This document shows, in pieces, positions 27,230 through 34,825 of a DNA stretch of 64,000 nucleotides; position 1 is the first letter of the stretch; every line of letters begins with the position of its first letter. Source of the DNA: Flavobacterium sp. ZT3R18 (lineage in GTDB: Bacteria > Bacteroidota > Bacteroidia > Flavobacteriales > Flavobacteriaceae); the NCBI RefSeq assembly GCF_007097385.1, contig NZ_VJZS01000009.1, positions 1 to 64,000 on the forward strand, written 5' to 3'. Both the position numbers and the translations under genes were made by a program. The notes under the pieces are model-generated. The model was given only the letters and a program-made list of their open reading frames with translations. It was not told where the DNA came from and made no database searches.

Positions 27230-27286
27230 ATATCATTTATTTTTTAAGGCTGTAAAGTTAATAGAAAACTTAATAATTTTAATACT

Positions 27287-30169
27287 ATGAAAAAACTTAT
27301 ACTTTTATTATTATTCTTCATATCGTTGGGCAGTGTAGCTCAACAGGTAACCATTTCGCCGCCAGTGTTTAATGTTACAGATCAAATCACTATAACCGTT
27401 TCGTTTGCATCCTCAACATGCAACTCGATGGGGGCTTCTCCTATAAAAGTTTATATGCATTCCGGTATTGGGAATGATGCCAATGCATTTGGGTTTGCAG
27501 TGGTTGGAAATTGGGGAGCCGACGACGGTGTTGGATTAATGACGAATAATGGAAACGGAACCTGGAGCAAAACCATTACACCCAGTACCTACTTTGGATT
27601 GAATGCAACGCAACAATCTACAGCTACCAAGCTTGGAATGGTATTTCGTGATCCTTCTGGGAATAAAACATTGAAACTAGCTCCTCTATGTAATGATTTT
27701 ATTTTTAATGTAGGTGCTTTTCAAGTAACAATGACTTCACCTGCACAAAACAGCACGACTATTTTAGCGTCGGGAGGAAGTCTTTCTATTGCTGCAACCA
27801 ATACCAATGGAGTTGCAGATTACCATCTGAAATCGAACGGGTCAGAAATCAATATGAGTATGGGTGCCACTAGTTATTCTTTCAACCACACCAACATTAT
27901 AGACAATCAAAACTATGAATTGGTAGTGACTCAAGGGGCAACTACGGTAACCAAAAAATTCACTGTAGTTATAAACCCAAACACTATTTCAGCAGCAATG
28001 CCTGTTGGAATGACCGATGGAATTAATTACAATACAAGCGATGCTACCAAAGCAACTTTGGTACTAGACGCCCCGCTAAAAGATTTTACTTATGTAGCTG
28101 GAAGTTTTAATAACTGGCAGCCTAGTTCTTCTTATGCCATGAAAAAAGACCCTACAAGCGGTAAATTTTGGCTAGAATTAATCGGATTGGTTTCTGGAAC
28201 AAATTATACCTATCAATATTGGGTAGGAGATGCAACGCCATTAGCAAATTCACCAGCGCTTGTAAAAACTGCCGATCCGTATTCGACACTAGTATTGTCT
28301 CCTTATGACGACCCCGGTATTCCTGCTACCACATATCCCAATATACCGGTTTATCCTGCAGGTCAAGAAAGAGAAGTTACCGTTTTGCAAACAGGTCAAA
28401 CTCCATATCCTTGGAGTACTGCTACAACCAATTTTGTAAAACCTGAAAAAGATAAGTTAGTAGTCTATGAAGTATTGGTTAGGGATTTTGATGCTAATAG
28501 AAATTATCAAAACTTAATTGACCGAATAGGTTATTTCAAAAACTTAAAAATAAATGCAATTGAATTAATGCCTGTAATGGAGTTTGAAGGCAATGAAAGC
28601 TGGGGTTATAATACCTCCTTTCACATGGCATTGGATAAATTTTACGGGCCTGCTACCAAATTAAAAGAACTGATCGACTTGTGTCATCAAAACGGGATTG
28701 CCGTAATTCTTGATGTAGCTTTGAATCATGCTTTTGGTAGAAACCCCATGGTACGCATGTGGATGAATGATCCTGATGGAGATGGATTTGGTTCGCCTAC
28801 CTCAGAAAATCCATATTTCAATACGGTTGCCAAGCACAGTTATAGCGTAGGGGAAGATTTTAATCATGCTGTGGCTTTAACTAAAAACTATGTAAAAAGA
28901 GTTATTAAGCAATGGGTTGAAGAATATAAAATTGATGGATTCCGTTGGGATTTAACCAAAGGTTTTACGCAAAATTGTACTTCAGGAGACGATGCTTGTA
29001 CCAATGCATATCAAGCTGATAGAGTTGCTGTTTTGAAAGAATATGCCGATTATTCATGGTCTTTAGATCCAACTCATTACACTATTTTCGAACATTTGGG
29101 AACCAATAATGAGGAACAGCAATGGGCCAATTATAGAATTACAGAAACGCCTAGTAAAGGAGTGATGATGTGGGGGAAAATGACTGATAATTACAATCAA
29201 TTATCGATGGGGTATGCCGGAAACATATCAGAAATGACGAGCCAAAGCCGTGGATTTACAACCAATAGATTAATGGGGTACGCCGAAAGTCATGACGAAG
29301 AACGTTTGATGTATAAAAATTTACAATTCGGAAATACAACTAATGCGGCTCACAATGTAAAAAATCTAAATGTTGCCTTGTCCAGAATGTCAGCAATAGG
29401 AGCTGTTTCGTTATTGGTTCCAGGACCAAAAATGATATGGCATTTTGGAGAACTAGGATGGGAGTCTTCTATTTATACGTGTAATAATGGTGTTATAAAC
29501 GATAATTCGTCAACTATTGCAGGAGATTGTAAATTAGATACCAAACCGCAGCCGCAATGGGTTCAAAGCTGGCTTAGTAATGATTCCCGAAATAAAATTT
29601 ATTATGATTGGGCAAGAATGATTGGTCTAAAAACTACCGAAGCCGTTTTTTCGGGTACCGCGACTATGACTAATGTATCCAATTTAACACCAAATATCAA
29701 AATCACGAACAGTGCTTTGGCCGATACAGAACTTAAAAATGTTCTTATTATTGCCAATTTTGATGTAACCGCTAAAGATGTGGCAACAGGTTTCCAAAAC
29801 ACAGGATCTTGGTACAATTTAATGAACAACGCACTTTATAATGTGTCAGATGTCAATGCAACCATCAATTTGCAACCAGGGGAGTATAGAATTTACGGAA
29901 ATAAAGCCAGTATATTAGGAACTACTGATTTTGAAGTTTTAAAGAATATTTATCTTTATCCAAATCCTGCTGCGAATTATTTTACATTAAATACAGATGC
30001 ATCTAAAGTTCAAATTTTTTCGATTACAGGACAATTAGTCAAATCGTTCAATAAAAATCAAACAATAGATCATCATTACAATATTAGTGATTTAAATAAT
30101 GGGATGTATCTTGTAAGAGTGTATAATGATGAAAACCAGGTAAAAGTGATGAAGTTTGTTAAACAATAA
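27287..30169 (+). CDS. T9SS-exported GH13 alpha-amylase with starch-binding domains
   Basis: This 960-residue multi-domain amylase has a signal peptide MKKLILLLLFFISLGSVAQ and two or more N-terminal beta-sandwich domains, including a CBM48-like module (FTYVAGSFNNWQPSSSYAM near residue 265). The GH13 barrel runs from about residue 390. The catalytic regions are GIAVILDVALNHAFG, IDGFRWDLTKGF (nucleophile Asp near 554), YTIFEHLG (acid/base Glu) and YAESHDEERLMY. From about residue 885 there is a type A T9SS sorting domain (IYLYPNPAANYFTLN, ISDLNNGMYLVRVYND, ending KVMKFVKQ). It therefore takes the surface role played by lipoprotein SusG in Bacteroides. Confidence 0.93.
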   Translation: MKKLILLLLFFISLGSVAQQVTISPPVFNVTDQITITVSFASSTCNSMGASPIKVYMHSGIGNDANAFGFAVVGNWGADDGVGLMTNNGNGTWSKTITPSTYFGLNATQQSTATKLGMVFRDPSGNKTLKLAPLCNDFIFNVGAFQVTMTSPAQNSTTILASGGSLSIAATNTNGVADYHLKSNGSEINMSMGATSYSFNHTNIIDNQNYELVVTQGATTVTKKFTVVINPNTISAAMPVGMTDGINYNTSDATKATLVLDAPLKDFTYVAGSFNNWQPSSSYAMKKDPTSGKFWLELIGLVSGTNYTYQYWVGDATPLANSPALVKTADPYSTLVLSPYDDPGIPATTYPNIPVYPAGQEREVTVLQTGQTPYPWSTATTNFVKPEKDKLVVYEVLVRDFDANRNYQNLIDRIGYFKNLKINAIELMPVMEFEGNESWGYNTSFHMALDKFYGPATKLKELIDLCHQNGIAVILDVALNHAFGRNPMVRMWMNDPDGDGFGSPTSENPYFNTVAKHSYSVGEDFNHAVALTKNYVKRVIKQWVEEYKIDGFRWDLTKGFTQNCTSGDDACTNAYQADRVAVLKEYADYSWSLDPTHYTIFEHLGTNNEEQQWANYRITETPSKGVMMWGKMTDNYNQLSMGYAGNISEMTSQSRGFTTNRLMGYAESHDEERLMYKNLQFGNTTNAAHNVKNLNVALSRMSAIGAVSLLVPGPKMIWHFGELGWESSIYTCNNGVINDNSSTIAGDCKLDTKPQPQWVQSWLSNDSRNKIYYDWARMIGLKTTEAVFSGTATMTNVSNLTPNIKITNSALADTELKNVLIIANFDVTAKDVATGFQNTGSWYNLMNNALYNVSDVNATINLQPGEYRIYGNKASILGTTDFEVLKNIYLYPNPAANYFTLNTDASKVQIFSITGQLVKSFNKNQTIDHHYNISDLNNGMYLVRVYNDENQVKVMKFVKQ

Positions 30170-30212
30170 ATAGATCTTATTAAGGATTTTGCATTCAAAA
30201 GAATCCTTCAAG

Positions 30213-30246
30213 AGCCATCAAAATTTATTTTTTGGTGGCTTTTTTG
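30213..30246 (+). terminator. Terminator after the T9SS amylase gene
   Basis: The stem agccatcaaaa / ttttggtggct (one G-T pair) is followed by six T residues. A smaller hairpin (aaggatt ... aatcctt, about 30182-30209) precedes it. Confidence 0.82.
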
Positions 30247-30302
30247 TTCCTCCACAGCTTTTAGGATTGATCCAAAATTTCGGCTTTTTGGAGATATATT
30301 CA

Positions 30303-30335
30303 AAACAAAAAACCCAAACATTGCTGTTTGGGTTT
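30303..30335 (-). terminator. Terminator of tRNA-Phe
   Basis: The 9-bp stem aacccaaac / gtttgggtt lies directly after the 3' end of the tRNA on the minus strand and is followed by a T-rich tract. Confidence 0.85.
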
Positions 30336-30337
30336 CG

Positions 30338-30410
30338 TGGTACCTCCAGGGATCGAACCAGGGACACATGGATTTTCAGTCCATTGCTCTACCATCTGAG
30401 CTAAGGTACC
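30338..30410 (-). tRNA. tRNA-Phe (GAA)
   Basis: This is a 73-base cloverleaf on the minus strand. The acceptor pairs ggtacct with aggtacc, the D arm is gctcagatggtagagc, and the anticodon arm is tggactgaaaatcca with anticodon GAA (plus positions 30375-30377). The T arm is ccctggttcgatccctgg, and the discriminator base is A. CCA is not encoded, since the next bases are CGA. It stands alone with its own promoter and terminator. Confidence 0.96.
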
Positions 30411-30426
30411 GTGCTTGTTGCGGGTG

Positions 30427-30456
30427 CAAATATAAGATGTTTTTTTAATTAAACAA
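30427..30456 (-). promoter_or_regulatory. Promoter of tRNA-Phe
   Basis: On the minus strand TTG (30454-30456), 19 bases and TATATTTG (30427-30434) match the Bacteroidetes promoter consensus fully. The predicted start is about ten bases before the mature tRNA. Confidence 0.75.
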
Positions 30457-30509
30457 TACGTTTTAAAAAAAAAATCTATTTGTATCTTCGTGTTTTTAAA
30501 TATTAGAAT

Positions 30510-31244
30510 ATGACTTTAACCATCGATGTTGGGAATACTAGAATTAAAGGTGCTGTTTTTGAGGAAGATAAAGCCTTAGAATGTTGTGTTTTTTCGAAAG
30601 ACGAAATTCAAAAAAATATTGTAATTATTTTAAAAAAATATCCAAAAATCACGCATTTGGTGGTTGCCTCAGTCGGAAATGTAGAAAAACAATTGTTTTT
30701 AGACTTTGAGAAGGAGCTTCAAGTGTGGTTTGTTTCGCATGATGACGCTTTTCCGTTTGTAAATAGGTATGCTACTCCAAAAACGTTAGGTATTGATAGA
30801 ATGGTGTTGGCTGCTGGGGCAACATTGCAGTTCCGAGGTCAAAACCGTTTAATTATAGACGCCGGGACTTGTGTTACTTACGATTTTGTAGACCAGAACG
30901 ATGTGTATCTTGGCGGGGCAATTTCTCCTGGTTTGCGTTTGCGGTACGAGGCCTTGCATCAGTACACCGAAAAACTGCCGTTGCTGTCAGTGTCGGATCC
31001 CAATCATTTTATAGGAAAATCTACGGCAGAGTCAATTCATTCAGGAGTAGTAAACGGATTGGTCCATGAGATTAATGGTTTTGTCGATGAATATAGCGCT
31101 CAGTATTCAAATTTTATAATAATTTTAACGGGTGGAGACACAGAATTTTTGGCTAAACGATTAAAAAATACCATATTTGCCAATTCAAATTTCCTTTTAG
31201 AGAGTTTGAACCAAATTTTTCAATATAAAATCAAAAATGATTAA
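30510..31244 (+). CDS. coaX: Type III pantothenate kinase
   Basis: This 244-residue cytosolic kinase catalyses the first step of coenzyme A synthesis. The ASKHA-fold motifs are TIDVGNTRIKGAVF at the N-terminus, TPKTLGIDRMVLAAGA, LIIDAGTCVTYDFVD, GGAISPGLRLRYEALH and IILTGGDTEFLAKRL. Length is normal. It overlaps the next gene by eight bases (stop within the downstream start region), so the two are translationally linked. It is divergent from tRNA-Phe. Confidence 0.96.
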   Translation: MTLTIDVGNTRIKGAVFEEDKALECCVFSKDEIQKNIVIILKKYPKITHLVVASVGNVEKQLFLDFEKELQVWFVSHDDAFPFVNRYATPKTLGIDRMVLAAGATLQFRGQNRLIIDAGTCVTYDFVDQNDVYLGGAISPGLRLRYEALHQYTEKLPLLSVSDPNHFIGKSTAESIHSGVVNGLVHEINGFVDEYSAQYSNFIIILTGGDTEFLAKRLKNTIFANSNFLLESLNQIFQYKIKND

Positions 31245-32493
31245 ACAAATTATTGTCACTGCCTGTTTCTTTCTAACGCTTGCTTCTTTTGCTCAAAGCG
31301 GATCTGCTTCTCCTTATTCTTATTTTGGTATTGGAGAATCTAGGTTTAAAGGAAATCTCGAAAATCGTTCTATGTCGGGAGTTGCTATTGAGCAAGATAG
31401 TATTCACATAAATATATTGAATCCTGCGAGTTTTGCAGCAATTAGGTTGACCACTTTTACAATGGGTGGTGGGTACACTAGTACTAAAATGAAATCGGAC
31501 AAAGGAGACGCAAAAGCGCAAAGAACAACGCTGGATTATCTGGCAGTTGCCTTGCCATTGGGTAAAATGGGTGTCGGTTTCGGATTGCTTCCGTATTCTT
31601 CTGTAGGATATAAGATTGAATCTTTAAGTTCTGATCCTAATGGCAATAATAATAGATTAACAGGATCTGGCGGTTTAAATAAAGCTTTTTTTGCTTTAGG
31701 ATATACTATTATTCCTAATTTGGTTGTGGGAGCAGATATTCAATATAATTTTGGAAGAATAAAAAATAGTAATTTAGAATTCATTACTGCTATTCCTATT
31801 GGTACACAAGAAGAGAATAAAGCTGATTTGAGTGGGTTTAGTACGAATTTTGGGGTAATGTACCAAGGTAAGATTAATAAAAAATTAAATTATTACGGTA
31901 GTGCCACGTATATGCCAGGGAGTACTTTGGCTTCTAATAACACCAGAACTATTTCAACGGTACAATATGACGCGAATTTCAATCTAGGGATTGTGGATGT
32001 TGTTGACGCAGAATTGATTAGAAAAGACATAAAAATACCAGAAAAGATAACATTTGGAGCTGGTATTGGTCAATCAAGAAAATGGTTGGTAGGAACCCAA
32101 ATTGTATATCAAAATATTGGTGGATCTGGAAACGGTGTTAATGATTCCAAGAATGTAACTTATGAAAATTACTCTAATTATAGTTTAGGAGGGTATTATA
32201 TTCCTAATTACAATATGTTCTCTAAATACTATCAAAAAATCACGTACCGTGCAGGTTTGAAGTATGGTAAAACAGGAACAATTATTAATTCAAAATCAAT
32301 TGACGAGACGGGTATTACACTAGGTTTTGGATTGCCGTCTGTTACTGGAGGATCTTTGTCTAATTTTAATATCGGATTAGAATATGGAAAAAGAGGAACA
32401 ACCTCAAATGGGTTGATTCAAGAAAATTATGGTAGCATAAGTTTGAGTTTTTCTTTAAACGACAAATGGTTTAGACAGTCAAAATTTAATTAA
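31237..32493 (+). CDS. Putative outer-membrane beta-barrel protein
   Basis: This 418-residue protein has a signal peptide (MIKQIIVTACFFLTLASFAQ) and then alternating amphipathic strands rich in Gly, Tyr and Ser. SPYSYFGIGESRFKGN near the N-terminus and NILNPASFAAIRLTTFTMGG are reminiscent of FadL/OmpP1-like hydrophobic-compound transporters (the NPAS segment), ending SISLSFSLNDKWFRQSKFN. I cannot assign a substrate. It overlaps coaX by eight bases and is followed 25 bases later by lptC, so it belongs to the same transcription unit. A link to outer-membrane lipid traffic is possible but only inferred. Confidence 0.72.
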   Translation: MIKQIIVTACFFLTLASFAQSGSASPYSYFGIGESRFKGNLENRSMSGVAIEQDSIHINILNPASFAAIRLTTFTMGGGYTSTKMKSDKGDAKAQRTTLDYLAVALPLGKMGVGFGLLPYSSVGYKIESLSSDPNGNNNRLTGSGGLNKAFFALGYTIIPNLVVGADIQYNFGRIKNSNLEFITAIPIGTQEENKADLSGFSTNFGVMYQGKINKKLNYYGSATYMPGSTLASNNTRTISTVQYDANFNLGIVDVVDAELIRKDIKIPEKITFGAGIGQSRKWLVGTQIVYQNIGGSGNGVNDSKNVTYENYSNYSLGGYYIPNYNMFSKYYQKITYRAGLKYGKTGTIINSKSIDETGITLGFGLPSVTGGSLSNFNIGLEYGKRGTTSNGLIQENYGSISLSFSLNDKWFRQSKFN

Positions 32494-32518
32494 AAAATAA
32501 TTGGTTTAAATTTAATAC

Positions 32519-33073
32519 ATGACCTTTCATAAAAGATTTTTTTCGGTTCTACTCTCAATAGCTTTGGCTGTTGGTTTGTCTGTGGGGTGCGAAAGCAATT
32601 TTAAAGAAGTGCGACAAAATGATTACTCGGAGTTTGTTCCAAGTGGCGATGCTGATAATGTAAATTTAAAATATACAGACTCAGGTATGATTAAATCAAT
32701 CTTGATTAGTCCAAAAATGTTAGATTATGCCAATGTAGATTTTGCTTTTACAGAATTTCCAAAAGGGATTGATGTAACTCTTTATGACAATAAAGGCAAA
32801 AAAACGTTTATTAAGTCGAATTATGCGGTTTCTTATAAAGCAACCAGTATTATAGATTTGCAAGGAAAAGTCAAAATCACATCTGAGGATGGACAAATGC
32901 TAGAAACCGAACAATTGTATTTTGACCAAAAAAACCAATGGTTTTATACCGAGAAAAAGTTTAAATTGACGGATGCCAAGGGGAGTTCTACAGGTCAAGG
33001 AATTGATTTTAGCAAAGATTTTAAAGTCGTAAACTCTCAAAGAATAGAAGGGGAAATCGAATCCTCTGAATAA
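32519..33073 (+). CDS. lptC: LptC-like LPS export periplasmic protein
   Basis: This 184-residue protein is predicted to be part of the periplasmic bridge that passes lipopolysaccharide from the inner-membrane ABC transporter to the outer membrane. The N-terminal segment resembles a lipoprotein signal (LAVGLSVGC, Cys24) or membrane anchor. An OstA-like beta-jellyroll follows, with DSGMIKSILISPKMLDYA, YDNKGKKTFIKSNYAV, IIDLQGKVKITSEDGQMLET and LYFDQKNQWFYTEKKF. The last pieces are the repeated strand pattern of LptC/LptA proteins. It follows the outer-membrane protein gene closely. Confidence 0.85.
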   Translation: MTFHKRFFSVLLSIALAVGLSVGCESNFKEVRQNDYSEFVPSGDADNVNLKYTDSGMIKSILISPKMLDYANVDFAFTEFPKGIDVTLYDNKGKKTFIKSNYAVSYKATSIIDLQGKVKITSEDGQMLETEQLYFDQKNQWFYTEKKFKLTDAKGSSTGQGIDFSKDFKVVNSQRIEGEIESSE

Positions 33074-33081
33074 TATTGTTA

Positions 33082-33240
33082 GCCCTTAGTCCCGATTGCT
33101 ATCGGGAGTGAACAGTAATTAGCTATCACTATGGTCAAATTTTTTTTAGTTTCATACGTTTCGCTTAAAGTTTTTAGACTAATTAGAATTCAATCAGATT
33201 TTAAGCTAATCACTATAAGCTAATTGCCAATCACTAATAT
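33082..33240. repeat. Dispersed intergenic repeat (tagtcccgatngctatcgggagtga family), copy 1
   Basis: This occupies the gap after lptC. It begins with the near-palindrome tagtcccgattgctatcggg (from 33088) and ends with blocks like taagctaatcactataagc (from 33211) and ccaatcactaat. The same order of blocks recurs at 63369-63530. There is no coding potential. Confidence 0.75.
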
Positions 33241-33257
33241 TTAAATAAAACAATAAC

Positions 33258-33452
33258 ATGAATTTCTTAAAATACACCTCTTACCTTTACTTGGCTTTTG
33301 GAATCTATTTTTTGTATGAAGGATATACAAAATGGAGTTCCGGTACCGAAACTCCATTTTTGAGTTTTGTTATTGCGGGACTTGCTATTTTTATGTTTTT
33401 CTTCAGAAGAAAATTTGCCAAGAAATTTGATGACCGAAATAAACAATCCTAG
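33258..33452 (+). CDS. Small two-helix membrane protein
   Basis: The 64-residue protein has two hydrophobic segments (YLYLAFGIYFLYEGY and FLSFVIAGLAIFMFFF), followed by a strongly basic RRKFAKKF tail that should face the cytoplasm. I do not recognise a family. Its stop codon is three bases before the ATG of the CNNM/CorC-type gene, so they are co-transcribed and it may be an accessory of that protein. Confidence 0.7.
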   Translation: MNFLKYTSYLYLAFGIYFLYEGYTKWSSGTETPFLSFVIAGLAIFMFFFRRKFAKKFDDRNKQS

Positions 33453-33455
33453 GTA

Positions 33456-34715
33456 ATGGAAGTTAGTATTATAATATTGTGTTTAATACTATGTGCTTTT
33501 TTTTCAGGAATGGAGATTGCATTTATATCTTCGAATAAAATTTATCTCGAGTTAGAAAAAAAACAGGATACTTTTCTTTCTAGAACGCTCACAAAACTTA
33601 CCGAGAAACCCTCGAAATTTATTGCAGCAATGCTTATTGGCAACAATATAGCACTTGTGGTTTACGGTTTTTTTATGGGCGAGTTGCTTATGAATTGGCT
33701 GATGCTCTTTAAGTTGCATTTTTCTGATTTCGCAAGTCTTTTAATTCAAACGGTGCTGTCAACATTTATTGTTTTGATAACAGCCGAGTTTTTGCCTAAA
33801 GTTTTCTTTCAAATTTATGCCAATTCACTGATTAAGTTTTTTGCAATTCCTGCTTATTTCTTTTATGAAGTGTTTTATTTCATTTCTACTTTTTTAATAT
33901 GGATTTCAGATTTTGTATTAAAAAGGTTCTTTAAAACCGAAGGAGATCAAGTGCAACTTTATTTTAGTAAAGTGGAGTTAGGGAACTACATTGCAGAACA
34001 AATGAGTACTGTAGAAGATCATGAAGAAGTAGATTCCGAAATACAAATATTTAGGAATGCTTTAGATTTTTCGGGTGTTAAGGCCAGAGATGTTATGACT
34101 CCAAGAACCGAAATTGCGGCAGTAGATGTAACAGACACTTTAGACAATCTCAAAGAATTGTTTATAGAAACGGGGTACTCCAAAATGGTGATTTATAAAA
34201 ATTCATTAGACGATATCATTGGGTATGTGCATTCATTCGATTTGTTTAAAAAGCCAGTGAGTATAAAAGAAATAGTAATTCCTGTAGAGTTTATTCCTGA
34301 AGCTATTTATGTAAAAGACGCTATGAATTTGTTGACCAAAAAACGAAAAAGTGTCGCAGTAGTCTTAGATGAATACGGAGGAACTTCTGGAATATTGACT
34401 ATAGAAGATATTGTAGAAGAGCTTTTTGGCGAAATAGAAGACGAGCATGATTTAGACGAAGAATTGATAGAGAAAGAGTTGGATGATGCTACCTTTTTGT
34501 TCTCTGCCCGTTTTGATGTTGAATATCTTAACCAAACCTATAAATTGGCTATTCCAGAAAGTGAGTCTTATGGAACACTTGGAGGGTTTATTGTTGATTT
34601 TACGAAGGAAATTCCTCAAAAAGGAGATGTAATTACCATCGAGAATTACCATTTTGTCATTGAAGAAGCCACAAATAAGAAGATTGAATTAGTTAAAATG
34701 ACTATCAAAGACTGA
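33456..34715 (+). CDS. CNNM/CorC-type membrane protein (DUF21, CBS pair, CorC_HlyC)
   Basis: This 419-residue membrane protein is of the 'hemolysin C/CorC' family, linked to magnesium or cobalt transport in several bacteria. Residues 1-190 form the DUF21 membrane domain (CAFFSGMEIAFISSNKIYLE near the start). A CBS pair follows from about 205 (ARDVMTPRTEIAAVDV; VVLDEYGGTSGILTIEDIVEELFGEIEDEHD in the second CBS). The C-terminal CorC_HlyC domain is residues about 345-419 (YGTLGGFIVDFTKEIPQKGD). A relation to the gliding protein GldE, which has the same architecture, is possible but nothing in the context supports it. Confidence 0.88.
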   Translation: MEVSIIILCLILCAFFSGMEIAFISSNKIYLELEKKQDTFLSRTLTKLTEKPSKFIAAMLIGNNIALVVYGFFMGELLMNWLMLFKLHFSDFASLLIQTVLSTFIVLITAEFLPKVFFQIYANSLIKFFAIPAYFFYEVFYFISTFLIWISDFVLKRFFKTEGDQVQLYFSKVELGNYIAEQMSTVEDHEEVDSEIQIFRNALDFSGVKARDVMTPRTEIAAVDVTDTLDNLKELFIETGYSKMVIYKNSLDDIIGYVHSFDLFKKPVSIKEIVIPVEFIPEAIYVKDAMNLLTKKRKSVAVVLDEYGGTSGILTIEDIVEELFGEIEDEHDLDEELIEKELDDATFLFSARFDVEYLNQTYKLAIPESESYGTLGGFIVDFTKEIPQKGDVITIENYHFVIEEATNKKIELVKMTIKD

Positions 34716-34825
34716 TATTATTTTTTTAATTTAAAAAAAAACAAAAAAAAAACAGTAGTTCTATAATTATTAATTAGATAATTGTATTTTCGCAAACAAA
34801 ATTTTAAAATAAACAATAATAAACA

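Noticed and set aside
30189..30404. A 71-codon plus-strand open frame after the amylase gene
   Set aside because: It runs through the amylase terminator and the whole tRNA-Phe on the other strand and has no recognisable protein features.
33456..34715. The CNNM/CorC-type protein as gliding protein GldE
   Set aside because: The domain order is shared by many proteins, and no gliding genes lie nearby.
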